DNA from: Spirochaetia bacterium
GTDB lineage: Bacteria > Spirochaetota > Spirochaetia > CADAEX01
Length of the DNA: 45,151 bases
Reading direction: 5' to 3'
NCBI GenBank assembly: GCA_024402405.1
Contig: JAKSTW010000012.1
Span: forward strand, 1-45,151
The notes under the pieces are model-generated. The model searched no databases. It saw only the letters and a program-made list of their open reading frames with translations, and was not told where the DNA came from. A program made the position numbers and the translations under genes. Shown here one piece after another: positions 15,942 to 25,700 of the stretch. Numbering within the stretch: position 1 is the stretch's first letter; the number at the start of each line of letters is the position of its first letter.

Positions 15942-16764
15942 ATTTTTTATCTTTTGCCTTCTTTTCCTGTCTGTTTCTGCATTTGCTCAGGAGAGGATTT
16001 ATCTATGGACTGATATTCCTGGAATGACACATGAGAAAAGCTGGATCTGCCATTATGCTCCAGAGGGAAAGAATATTACTGATGCTGCTGTTATTATCTG
16101 CCCTGGCGGAAGCTATCATCATCTGGGGATCGAACATGAAGGGCATGAAGTGGCCAGGTGGTTTGCTGACCATGGAATCAGTGCTTTTGTGCTTAAATAC
16201 CGTGTTGCCATGAACGGATATCATCATCCTGCCATGATCGAGGATATACAGCGTGCGTTTCATTATGTCAGGAGCAATGCTGCCATATACGGAATATCTC
16301 CGGACAGAGTAGGTGCCATAGGATTTTCTGCGGGTGGTCATCTTGTGACTATGGCTGCATTTACTCAGAAAGATTTTCTTGCTCCTCTTGGAATTGTCTC
16401 CCGTGTTCCTTTGACTCCGGATTTCGTGATTCCCGTCTATCCGGTAGTTTCCATGTGTGATGACCTTTATCACCGGTGGTCACGGATCAGTCTGATCGGA
16501 AGAGATCCTTCTGATGAACAGAAGGCTGAATTCTCCATGGAGAAGCATGTTCCTGAAAAATGTCCTCCATTTCTGATTGTCACTGCCCGTGATGACAGAA
16601 AAGTGGATTATCGGAACAGCGAGGTACTTGATCTGGCATTGTCTGCTTCCTCTGTCCCTCACAGATTTATTCTTCTGGAACATGGCGGACATGGGTTCGG
16701 AATGGATAATGGCTGGGATAAAGAGTTGGAAAATTGGCTTGCAACAATCAATATTTTAAACTAA
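15925..16764 (+). CDS. secreted alpha/beta hydrolase, acetyl-esterase-like
   Basis: A 279-residue protein with a signal peptide (cut near SAFA-Q22) and an alpha/beta-hydrolase fold of the BD-FAE/acetyl-xylan-esterase type. The oxyanion motif CPGGSYHH is at residues 59-66, the nucleophile elbow GFSAGG has Ser135, the probable acid is Asp224 and the catalytic His is H256 in HGGHGFG. It likely removes acetyl or similar ester groups from carbohydrates outside the cytoplasm. Translation starts at GTG, supported by AGGAG 8 bases upstream. A 10-base near copy of the local repeat (cctctgtccc, 16649-16658) encodes S-S-V-P near residue 243. The actual ester substrate is inferred only. Confidence 0.85.
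   Translation: MTRIFKFFIFCLLFLSVSAFAQERIYLWTDIPGMTHEKSWICHYAPEGKNITDAAVIICPGGSYHHLGIEHEGHEVARWFADHGISAFVLKYRVAMNGYHHPAMIEDIQRAFHYVRSNAAIYGISPDRVGAIGFSAGGHLVTMAAFTQKDFLAPLGIVSRVPLTPDFVIPVYPVVSMCDDLYHRWSRISLIGRDPSDEQKAEFSMEKHVPEKCPPFLIVTARDDRKVDYRNSEVLDLALSASSVPHRFILLEHGGHGFGMDNGWDKELENWLATINILN
16649..16658 (-). repeat. near copy of the GGGGACAGAGG motif
   Basis: Ten of eleven bases match (GGGACAGAGG on the minus strand, with the first G replaced by A). It lies in the esterase gene and encodes S-S-V-P, the same peptide as the copy at 13055. Confidence 0.45.
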
Positions 16765-16776
16765 CATATAATCCAA

Positions 16777-17970
16777 ATGGAACTTTTATCTCCTGCAGGA
16801 AATATTGAAAAATTATATTATGCCTATGAATATGGTGCAGATGCCGCTTATATCGGAATAAAGAATTTCTCACTTCGGGCCAAGGCTGATAATTTCTCTT
16901 CAGATGAGTATGAGGCCATAAGGAAAGTTAAGGGAAATAAGAAATTATATACTGCCCTTAACATCTATTTTCATGATTCTGATATTGCCACATTGGAAAA
17001 AGAGTCTGACTACATAAAGAATTATCCTCTGGATGGTTTCATTGTCAGTGATATTGGTATCTTGGGATATCTTCAGAGAACTTTTCCAGGGCGAGAACTG
17101 CATCTCAGTACCCAGGCTAACTGTATAAATACTGAGGCTGCAAAGATTTATCGTGATATGGGAATAAAACGAATAGTTCTTGGCCGTGAACTTTCACTTA
17201 AAGAGATAGAGAAGATCAAGAACAATGTGCCTGAGATCGAGATAGAGGTCTTTGCTCATGGTGCCATGTGTCTGGCATATTCAGGGCGGTGCTTCTTAAG
17301 CAAGTATCTCAGCGGAAGGTCTGCCAACCAGGGAGACTGTGCCCATTCATGCAGATGGCAGTATCGCGTTCTGGAGGAATCTGAGCGTCCCGGAGAATAT
17401 TTCCCTGTTGTGCAGGGTGAGAATTTCACTTCGATTCTCTCTTCCAAGGATCTGTGTATGATCGACCATCTGCGGGAACTGAGGGATGCCGGTGTGGATT
17501 CCATAAAAATAGAGGGACGCATGAAATCCATCTATTATACAGCTGTCATCACCAGAGCCTACAGAAAACAGCTGGATTTCATCCAGGGTACATCGGCTGA
17601 AGATCCTCAGCCTTATGTTGATGAGATCTATAATGTCAGTCACCGTGAATTTTCCACTGGTTTCTATTATGGACGTGATGAGATAGAGATGCCCACATTC
17701 AGATCCTATATGTCTGATGCACAGTTCCTTGGCAGCATAGAGGAGGTTATTTCTTCCGGACTGTATAAACTGGATGTGAAGAACCAGATAAAAGATTCTG
17801 ACAATATTGAATATATCGGACCTGATCTGCTTTATATGGGGGACAGAGGTTTCCAGATTCTTGATGAGAATATGGATCCGGTTGAGAAGACTGACCATGG
17901 AAAAATTGCATATTTAAGAAGTGATAAAATTCTGAAAAAAGGTTATATTATCAGAAAGAGGGATAAATGA
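16777..17970 (+). CDS. U32 family protein (peptidase U32-like, probable RNA hydroxylation factor)
   Basis: A 397-residue cytoplasmic protein beginning MELLSPAGN, the standard start of the U32 family. It carries the signature around FAHGAMCLAYSGRC with four conserved cysteines C165, C172, C188 and C192, which bind an iron-sulfur cluster in characterised relatives. Although named peptidases, bacterial U32 proteins such as TrhP and RlhA are needed for hydroxylation of tRNA U34 or of 23S rRNA. Which one this is cannot be told here; the TrhP group is the likeliest. An exact copy of the local repeat encodes G-D-R-G near residue 355. The stop overlaps the next start in an ATGA. Confidence 0.88.
   Translation: MELLSPAGNIEKLYYAYEYGADAAYIGIKNFSLRAKADNFSSDEYEAIRKVKGNKKLYTALNIYFHDSDIATLEKESDYIKNYPLDGFIVSDIGILGYLQRTFPGRELHLSTQANCINTEAAKIYRDMGIKRIVLGRELSLKEIEKIKNNVPEIEIEVFAHGAMCLAYSGRCFLSKYLSGRSANQGDCAHSCRWQYRVLEESERPGEYFPVVQGENFTSILSSKDLCMIDHLRELRDAGVDSIKIEGRMKSIYYTAVITRAYRKQLDFIQGTSAEDPQPYVDEIYNVSHREFSTGFYYGRDEIEMPTFRSYMSDAQFLGSIEEVISSGLYKLDVKNQIKDSDNIEYIGPDLLYMGDRGFQILDENMDPVEKTDHGKIAYLRSDKILKKGYIIRKRDK
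17839..17849 (+). repeat. GGGGACAGAGG motif copy (in U32 gene)
   Basis: An exact copy extended by TT in the coding sense. The phase gives G-D-R-G, a third reading phase. It is the most distant exact copy found to the right. Confidence 0.75.
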
Positions 17971-18815
17971 AATTTAAGAGACTTCTGATGATCCTGTTTT
18001 TTATGATTTCCGCATGTTCTTCACTGTGGGCTCTTCCTGTAGTTTTCAAAGAGCCGATAGTTACAGCAGATAGTTTTAAGATCACAGGTTATACTTATGA
18101 CACTGTGGAGATCATATATAAACTGAGAATTGAGAATCCTAATTCTGTACCTGTTACCATGGAAGTCTCAGACTGGGTATTGACAGCAGACAAGATCCGT
18201 GCCGCTTCCGGTTCATTTGAGAAGACAAAGATTGCCGGTGATTCCATAAAATATATAGAACTTCCTGTTGTCATCAGTTTCCCTGAACTTTACGAGCAGG
18301 AGAGTGCTTTTCTGCAGAAAGAGCAGTGTATATCAACAATGAGGGCCGCACTGGAGTTCAAGCTTCCTATTTTTGGCAAGAAAAATTACGAGATCAGTTT
18401 CGTCACTCCTGTTGATCTTCTGAAAAAACCTTCTTTTGATCTGAACAGCATTGAGCTTATTTCTATGGATCCTGAGGAAATATGCTTCACTCTTAATATT
18501 GATTTTCAGAATATGAATGATTTTGGTATTGATATATTGAATTTCAAATACAGTTTGGATATCAATGGCACAAATTGGACAAGAGGTCTTACCAGCCGTA
18601 AGCTTCATCTGGAACCAGGCCAGAAACAGAATGTTCCATTAAGTATTTCTATAAGAACAGGCAGTATGGTCTCAGATATATATAATGTTATTATCAGCAG
18701 TGATGATATCAGTTATGAATGTGCAGGAACTTTTGTTGCTGAGTCTTCATATCCTGATCTGGAATCTGCTGAAATTCCTTTCAGTATTGCGGGAAATACA
18801 AAAATCAGATTATAA
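17967..18815 (+). CDS. exported LEA/WHy-like protein, possible lipoprotein
   Basis: A 282-residue exported protein. The N-terminus has a short hydrophobic stretch ending ISAC at residues 14-17, which fits the relaxed spirochaete lipobox, so it may be a lipoprotein; cleavage after SSLWA is the alternative. The body shows two LEA type 2/WHy-like repeats, each with the N-P-N-S-V-P-V or similar loop (first near residues 50-60, second around 170-190) and alternating beta strands. The function of such proteins is not established. It overlaps the U32 gene by 4 bases, and GAGGG precedes the start. Confidence 0.7.
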   Translation: MKFKRLLMILFFMISACSSLWALPVVFKEPIVTADSFKITGYTYDTVEIIYKLRIENPNSVPVTMEVSDWVLTADKIRAASGSFEKTKIAGDSIKYIELPVVISFPELYEQESAFLQKEQCISTMRAALEFKLPIFGKKNYEISFVTPVDLLKKPSFDLNSIELISMDPEEICFTLNIDFQNMNDFGIDILNFKYSLDINGTNWTRGLTSRKLHLEPGQKQNVPLSISIRTGSMVSDIYNVIISSDDISYECAGTFVAESSYPDLESAEIPFSIAGNTKIRL

Positions 18816-18834
18816 TAAATAAAGAGGATTTGTT

Positions 18835-20196
18835 ATGGAAAAACTTTGGCATAAAAATTATGAATTAAACAAGCTTATCGAGGAATTTACCGTAGGCAAT
18901 GATTATATTCTTGACAGAGAGATTTTGATTTCTGACTGTCTTTGCAGCATAGCTCATATAAAGATGCTTTCTTCCATAGGTATCATCACAGATGCAGAGT
19001 TCAAGCAGCTTCAGGAGAAGCTGGTAAAGATAATAAAACTGGATCTTGAGGGTAAGTTTGCGATAGACCCTTCCGATGAAGATTGCCATACAGCTATTGA
19101 AGGATATCTTGCATCTAAATTGGGAATTACGGGAAAGAAAGTTCATACAGGGCGTTCAAGAAATGATCAGGTTCTCACAGCGACACGTCTGTACTCCCGT
19201 TACAGACTTATTCTTATTATGGACAGTCTGTCACAGACGATCGATGCACTTCTGAATATGGCGGAAAAATACAAAGAAGTTCCTATGCCTGGCAGAACTC
19301 ATATGCAGGTTGCCATGCCATCTTCTGTAGGTCTCTGGGCTGCTGCTTTTGCTGAAGAGCTTCTGGACTGTGCGAAATTTCTGAAGACAGCCTATGAGCT
19401 GAATAACAGATGTCCGCTGGGTGCTGCAGCCAGCTATGGTGTTCCTGTGCCTCTGAACAGAGAGATGACAGCATCGCTGCTTGGATTTGACGGAATTCAG
19501 AACAATGTTCTTTGCGCCAATAATTCAAGGGGAAAGATAGAGTCTATGATCGTTGATGCACTGGAGCAGATGACCATAACATACAGCAAACTTGCGCAGG
19601 ATCTGATTATTTTCTCCATGCCTGAATTCGGATATTTCTCTCTTCCTGATTCTCTGTGCTCAGGTTCCAGCATAATGCCTCAGAAAAAGAATCCTGACGG
19701 ATTGGAACTGCTCCGTGGTAAGGCTGGATCAATGGCAGGTTATTCCGCTGGAATAAAGAATATCATCAGATCTTTGCCTACAGGATATAACAGAGATTTC
19801 CAGGAAACCAAGGAACTGCTTTTCAAGGCTTTTGACACAGCATATAACTGTACCAGAATTGTAAAGCTTACTATAGATGAACTTCAGGTGAATGAGAAAA
19901 ATCTCAGAAAGGGCTTTACCCCGGATATTTTTGCTACAGATGAAGTTCTGAGACTGGTTGCAGGTGGCATGAGTTTCCGTGATGCATACAAGCAGGTGGG
20001 AATGAATCTGGATAAACTCAAGAATGAGGATCCGGTGGCTGCACTGAAAAAACGTGTTTCTACAGGAGCTCCTGGTAACCTTAACCTGGATTATGGAACC
20101 GGACTGCTGAATGAATTTAAGAACTTTATATATGAACAGAAGAACAATCAGTATATTGTTGTTAAAGTTCTTACTGGTATGGAGCTCAACTTATAA
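18835..20196 (+). CDS. argH: argininosuccinate lyase
   Basis: It splits argininosuccinate into arginine and fumarate, the last step of arginine synthesis. The 453-residue length is normal. The fumarase/aspartase superfamily signature GSSIMPQKKNPD lies near residue 280 and HTGRSRNDQV near residue 103. AGAGG precedes the ATG by 7 bases. It is the last gene of a close-packed plus-strand series that otherwise has no arginine genes; no argG is in the window. Its stop overlaps the convergent recG gene by 11 bases. Confidence 0.96.
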   Translation: MEKLWHKNYELNKLIEEFTVGNDYILDREILISDCLCSIAHIKMLSSIGIITDAEFKQLQEKLVKIIKLDLEGKFAIDPSDEDCHTAIEGYLASKLGITGKKVHTGRSRNDQVLTATRLYSRYRLILIMDSLSQTIDALLNMAEKYKEVPMPGRTHMQVAMPSSVGLWAAAFAEELLDCAKFLKTAYELNNRCPLGAAASYGVPVPLNREMTASLLGFDGIQNNVLCANNSRGKIESMIVDALEQMTITYSKLAQDLIIFSMPEFGYFSLPDSLCSGSSIMPQKKNPDGLELLRGKAGSMAGYSAGIKNIIRSLPTGYNRDFQETKELLFKAFDTAYNCTRIVKLTIDELQVNEKNLRKGFTPDIFATDEVLRLVAGGMSFRDAYKQVGMNLDKLKNEDPVAALKKRVSTGAPGNLNLDYGTGLLNEFKNFIYEQKNNQYIVVKVLTGMELNL

Positions 20197-22150
20197 ATTC
20201 AATATCTCGGCGTATCTGGCTGATAAGTTCAGTATCTCTGAATATGTCAGCCAGATGAAAATTCATGAATCCTGACTGTTCCACGCCTGAAATATCGCCT
20301 GGTCCTCTGAGACTGAGATCTTTTTCTGCGATGAGGAACCCATCATTTGTTTCTTTCATTATTTTCAGTCTCTCCTTGCCATTTTCTGAAAGCTCCTGAC
20401 TGAATACCAGAAATGTGTATGACTGGAGTTCTGATCTTCCTACGCGTCCCCGTAGCTGATGCAGTGACGAGAGACCGAATCTGTCTGCATGTTGTATCAC
20501 CATGCATGTTGCTGTCTTGACATCCACACCGACTTCAACCACACTGGTGGCTACCAGTATCTGTATTTCTCCCTTTGCAAAGCTGTTCATTATGGATGCC
20601 TTATCATCTTCTTTCATTCTGGAATGGATCAGTGCCACTTTATATTCAGTAAAAACTCTGTTTTGCAGATATTCAGCCATTTCTGTGGCATTTTTAAGAT
20701 TCAGTCTGTCAGAATCTTCAATCAGGGGATAGACAAAATATGCCTGATGACCAATGCTCAGTTCTTTTTTTACCCAGTCATATATTCTGTTCTCATGTCC
20801 TTCCATTACAGTGTAGGTGATTACCGGTTTGCGTCCAGGGGGCATGGTTCTGACAGTCGATATTTTCAGCTCTCCGAAAAGTGTCATCTCCAGAGATCTT
20901 GGAATAGGTGTGGCTGACATCATTATATAATCAGTGGCATTCCCTTTTTCCAGCAGTGCATTTCTCTGGAGGACACCGAAACGCTGCTGTTCATCTATGA
21001 TGGCAAAAGCCAGATTTTTGAATCTGACATTCTGGGAGATGATGGCATGTGTACCTATAAGCATGTCGATTTCTCCGGCTTCCAGAGCTTCCAGCAGCAG
21101 TTCTTTTTTCTTCTGCGGCAGCTTGCCAGACAGAAAAGCCAGCCGTATACCTGTATTCTGAAAAATTTTGGCTGCATTCTTAAGGTGCTGCTCCGCAAGA
21201 AGTTCAGTAGGTGCTATGAATGCAGTCTGCATACCGGCCTCAATGTAGGGGAGTGCAGAAAGAAAACCGATGAGTGTCTTACCGCAGCCCACATCTCCCT
21301 GGACGATCCTTGAGATGGCAGTATTTTCCAATGATTCTGTATATATTGTGTCAATGGTTGATATCTGATCGGGTGTCAGTGTGAAAGGCAGAGAAGCTAC
21401 CACTTTCCGCTGCAATGTCCTTGGCATTGGCTTTCCACGTTTTTTTATGACTCTGTTTTTTTCAACAGATTCCCTGATCTTTTTCTGAAATATGAACAGC
21501 TCCTCGTATTTCAGTGTTCTGGCTGCTTTGTCCAGTGATGCCTTATCCTTTGGAAAGTGTATATTTTTTATGGCCTCTTTTCTGCTCATCAGCGAATTCA
21601 TTTCGATCAGTTTTTCAGGAATTATATCCTGGAGAAATTTTCCTTGTATTTCAAAAGCCTCAGCTATGACTTTACGGAGGAATTTATTTGTCAGTTTCCC
21701 TGACAGAGGATAAATTGGAATGATATGCCCGAAAGACTGTGGCTTTTCAGAGTAAATTTCATAGTCAAAGCTGGAACTCTGCAGCTCTCCGAACCTGATG
21801 GAAAATGTGCCTGCCAGATAAATTTTTGTTCCCACTGGCAGAGAATTAGCTAGAAAATTTCTGCCGAAGCATATCAGAGCGGCATTTCCTGTACCGTCAC
21901 TGACTGTTATTTTCAGAGTCTGCTTTGCTCCGAATCCGAAAAACTGATGATTTATGACAGTACATACAGTATTTATTTTTGTCTGCTGCACGCCAAACTG
22001 AAAAGCGCTGCTGAAAGGAATCTGCCTGTCTCTGAATTCATAAGTCCTGGGGTAATATTCCAGAAGTTCCTGAATAGTTGTGATGCCTGCGCTTTTAAGC
22101 TCCTTTAAAAGAGTCTTGCCGACACCATTAAGCGATCCCAGATCTGCCAT
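20186..22150 (-). CDS. recG: ATP-dependent DNA helicase RecG
   Basis: A branch-migrating helicase that rescues stalled replication forks and processes Holliday junctions. The 654-residue protein has the N-terminal wedge/OB-fold region (about 1-160), then the helicase core with Walker A GDVGCGKT, a DEQQ box followed by RFGVLQRN (the usual form is DEQH), motif III SATPIPRS and the TRG/motif VI region with HQLRGRVGR. The protein is slightly shorter than typical RecG at the N-terminus. Its start overlaps the yggT stop by one base (TAATG), and it is the last gene of the dnaE-yggT-recG operon. Confidence 0.95.
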   Translation of the reverse strand: MADLGSLNGVGKTLLKELKSAGITTIQELLEYYPRTYEFRDRQIPFSSAFQFGVQQTKINTVCTVINHQFFGFGAKQTLKITVSDGTGNAALICFGRNFLANSLPVGTKIYLAGTFSIRFGELQSSSFDYEIYSEKPQSFGHIIPIYPLSGKLTNKFLRKVIAEAFEIQGKFLQDIIPEKLIEMNSLMSRKEAIKNIHFPKDKASLDKAARTLKYEELFIFQKKIRESVEKNRVIKKRGKPMPRTLQRKVVASLPFTLTPDQISTIDTIYTESLENTAISRIVQGDVGCGKTLIGFLSALPYIEAGMQTAFIAPTELLAEQHLKNAAKIFQNTGIRLAFLSGKLPQKKKELLLEALEAGEIDMLIGTHAIISQNVRFKNLAFAIIDEQQRFGVLQRNALLEKGNATDYIMMSATPIPRSLEMTLFGELKISTVRTMPPGRKPVITYTVMEGHENRIYDWVKKELSIGHQAYFVYPLIEDSDRLNLKNATEMAEYLQNRVFTEYKVALIHSRMKEDDKASIMNSFAKGEIQILVATSVVEVGVDVKTATCMVIQHADRFGLSSLHQLRGRVGRSELQSYTFLVFSQELSENGKERLKIMKETNDGFLIAEKDLSLRGPGDISGVEQSGFMNFHLADIFRDTELISQIRRDIEFIS

Positions 22151-22731
22151 TATAATGCCATCAGAAGTCCTGTCAGATATTTCATGGCAAAGTTGCCTGC
22201 CACCAGAACTACAGTTATGAATATGATGAATATTATGAGATTCATCTGATAACTTGATGCAGACTTCTTTAAGAAAAGTGATGCGAATTTGCTGGAGAGT
22301 GGAACAAAGAAAGCGTCACATCCGCCTGTGAATGCATTCATCTTGTTGGAAAGGAACATCAGCATCAGATATCTGATCGCTGCAATGATGAGCACGATGA
22401 AGAAAAATGACTGAATTACATTCCAGACTGACGATATTATGATGGATGATGCGATACCGAATGTCAGATCATGCTCTGCGCAGATCCTGCCAAGAACCTG
22501 GTTTATGATCGTCAGCACTATGACTGCCAGCAGTGGAGCTATGTCAACTGCTCCAAGTCTTGAGATCTTGAACTTTCTGAAAAAGTTGATATACGGATCA
22601 CACATTTTCACCAGCAGGCTGTTCCTGTCGTTCTCCTTGCCTGGAGTTATGAATACCAGGGCTATTCTGACCAGCAGAAGCATTGTGTATAATGAGAATA
22701 CAAATCCTAATATTTCCAATAATTTCATCAT
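22150..22731 (-). CDS. YggT family membrane protein
   Basis: A 193-residue integral membrane protein of the YggT family, with four or more hydrophobic segments and the typical CDPYINFFRKFKI-R-GAVDIAPLLA pattern near residues 45-70. Bacterial YggT proteins are linked to envelope or osmotic functions, but the exact role is unsettled. A second YggT-like half (FFVPLSSKFASLF) suggests two repeats. AAGGAG lies 6 bases before the ATG. It sits 11 bases after dnaE and overlaps recG by one base, so the three are one transcription unit. Confidence 0.85.
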   Translation of the reverse strand: MMKLLEILGFVFSLYTMLLLVRIALVFITPGKENDRNSLLVKMCDPYINFFRKFKISRLGAVDIAPLLAVIVLTIINQVLGRICAEHDLTFGIASSIIISSVWNVIQSFFFIVLIIAAIRYLMLMFLSNKMNAFTGGCDAFFVPLSSKFASLFLKKSASSYQMNLIIFIIFITVVLVAGNFAMKYLTGLLMAL

Positions 22732-22742
22732 TTCAGGCTCCT

Positions 22743-25700
22743 TTATTCTTTCCAGCAGTCTGCGACTATTGTATCGAATTCAATATTTTCAGTTAAATCT
22801 ATTTCAGCAGATGTTCTGAGCTGAGGATTGGCCATGACCACAACCTCGCTGTTATTGTTATTTATATGAAAAAATACTGTACAATTGCCATTATGGTCAA
22901 GTAAGTATTCTCTCAATATGCAGAGGTTATGCTCATCGAATTTATCTTTCAGCCTTATGTGCACCTGTGTGTGGCCATGTGCAGAAAGCTCATCAGTTTC
23001 CTGCACAGTCTCGCAGATGAACTGAGGATTTCCTCTGGAGTTGTCAACTTTACCGGTGAAAGCCAGAATTTTTTCCTCAGATACCTTGCTCTGGCATTCT
23101 TTCCAGACTTTAGGGAATATCACCATATTCAGGTCAGCTGCAAAAGTTCCCAATGTTATTGCAGCCATTGTCTCATTTCTTTTTGTATTCAGGATCTTGA
23201 TGGCTTTAATATTACCCAATACAGTATATTTTCTGTCAGATACTGCATGTTCCAGATCATAGAGGTTCAGATTCACATATTTCTTATAGATATCCTTGTA
23301 TTTGTCCAGCGGATGGCCTGAGACATAGAATCCCAGTATCTCTTTCTCAAAGTCAAGTTTTTCTTTAAGCGGCCAGTCAGGGACATCCTCCATTGCTTCA
23401 GGCTGCATGGCAGTTTCTTCCATCCCGAAAAGTGAGATCTGACCCAGTTTTCTTTTTTCCTGTTCTGCCGAATAATAATCTGCCAGTTTTTCTGCATTAT
23501 GGAAAAGCTTGGCCCGGTTTTTCTCAAGAGAATCAAATACCCCGGCTTTTATCAGCGCTTCCAGGACTTTTTTGTTTATGACACGCAGATCCAGCCTGTC
23601 CAGGAAATCATTGAAATTCTTGAACTTGCCGCCTTCTGTCCTTTTCCTGATGATCTCTTCCACCACAGCATTACCTGTATCCTTGATTCCCTGGATACCA
23701 TATACGATTTTATTTCTGGAGACTGTGAAGAATTTATCTGAAATATTGATGTCAGGAGGCAGGATCTGGATTCCCATAGCCTGAGCTTCATTCAGATAGT
23801 TTGCATAGGCAGATGGGTTGCCTATCTCATTGGTCAGGTTTGCCGCCATGAATTCAGAAGGGTAGTGCCGCTTCATGTATGCTGTCTTATATGCCAGCAC
23901 CGCATAGGCTGCCGCATGGCTCTTGTTGAATCCATATCCTGAGAACGGGATCAGCAGCTCAAAGATATCATTGGCCAGCTTCTCAGTATATCCCTTGGCC
24001 TTGGCACCCTCTATGAACTCTGCTCTCATTTCCTTCAGTTTGTCGACTTTTTTCTTGGACATGTAACGGCGCAGGATATCGGCTTTGCCCAGTGTGAATC
24101 CTCCGATCACCTGGGCGACTTTCATTACCTGTTCCTGATAGACGATTACACCATAAGTGTTTTTCAGCACAGGCTCCAGATCCGGATGAGGATACTGTAT
24201 CTCTTTTTTTCCGTTCTTGCAGTCACAGAACTGAGGTATGTTGTCCATAGGACCTGGTCTGTAGAGGGCGTTCAGGGCTATCAGGTCCTCTATGCAGTTC
24301 GGCTGGGCATCTTTAAGGATCTTCTGCATCCCCGGAGACTCAAACTGGAATACAGCCACGCTTTTTCCGTTGCTGAGCATATCATAAGTCTCTTTGTCGT
24401 CTATTGGTATTTCAGCAGAGTCAAAATGAATGCCGCGCTTTCTGATAAGCTGCTCACAGTGTTTTATAAGATCCAGGGTCTTGAGTCCCAGAAAGTCCAT
24501 TTTCACCAGACCGCACTGTTCCAGCTTGTCCATGGTATACTGTGTGGCTGTACTGTTGGCCTTGTCTTCTTTTGTTCCCTTGAAAAGTGGAACATAATCG
24601 GAAAGCTCAGTCTGACCTATTACGATACCTGCCGCATGGAGCGAGTTATGCCTGTTCATATTTTCCAGATATTCTGATTCTCTGAACAGTCTTTCGTATA
24701 TGCCGCCCCTGTTTTTTATTTCTATGAGCTCTGGAATACCTGTCAGCTCAGGAATGTCCTTGAATGCCGGATCGTTTTTGAATTTGTCCACCTCACCCAG
24801 CATGGATTTCAGTGTGGCTTTCTTATGCGGCATATCAGGTATGAGTTTGGTTATGATATTGGATTCTGCGAAAGATATATCCAGCGCTCTGGCTACATCC
24901 TTCAGGACAGCCTTTGGCTTAAGTGTTCCGAATGTTATGATCTGTCCGACTTTCTCAGCACCGTATCTTTTTGTGACATAATCTATTACCTGCTGTCTGC
25001 CCTCATTGCAGAAGTCAACATCAAAATCAGGAAGTGTGACACGCTCTGTGTTGAGAAATCTTTCAAAGAGCAGATCGTACTTCAGCGGATCTATATCTGT
25101 GATTCTTATGCAGTAAGCTACGATGGAACCGGCTCCTGAACCACGTCCCGGACCTACCGGAATGTCATGCTCTTTGGCGTAGTTGATGAAATCCCAGACT
25201 ATGAGGAAATAACCTACAAATCCAAGTGTTATGATGGTGTTCAGCTCATATTCAACTCTTTCCTTTATCTGCGGAGTTATTTCTTTATATCGCTTTTTCA
25301 TACCCTCATAGGTCAGATGTCTGAGGTAATCTGTCTGTGTCGGAAACTCTGGAGGAATCTCGAATATAGGAAGTTTTGGTCCAGGAAATTCGATTTTGAG
25401 ATTGCACATCTCGTCTATGAGCATTGTATTGGAAATAGCCTCCGGCACATCAGGAAAGAGCGCAGCCATCTCATCCTGCGATTTCAGATAGAACTCATCG
25501 TTGTAGAAAGACATTCTGCCAGGTGAATTTATTGTCTTCTGAGTTCCTATGCATATAAGAAGTTCTTGGGCTGAGGCATGTTCTCTGTTCAGATAATGGA
25601 TGTCATTTGTGGCAATTACAGGAATTCCTGTTCTTTTTGAAATTTCCAGAAGACCTCTGTTGGATATTGCTTCTTCCGGAATCCAGTGATTCTGCAGTTC

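Noticed and set aside
17347-17898. 183-codon open frame on the minus strand
   Set aside because: It is antisense to the U32 gene, which carries the family cysteines. The composition looks like a shadow of normal codon bias.
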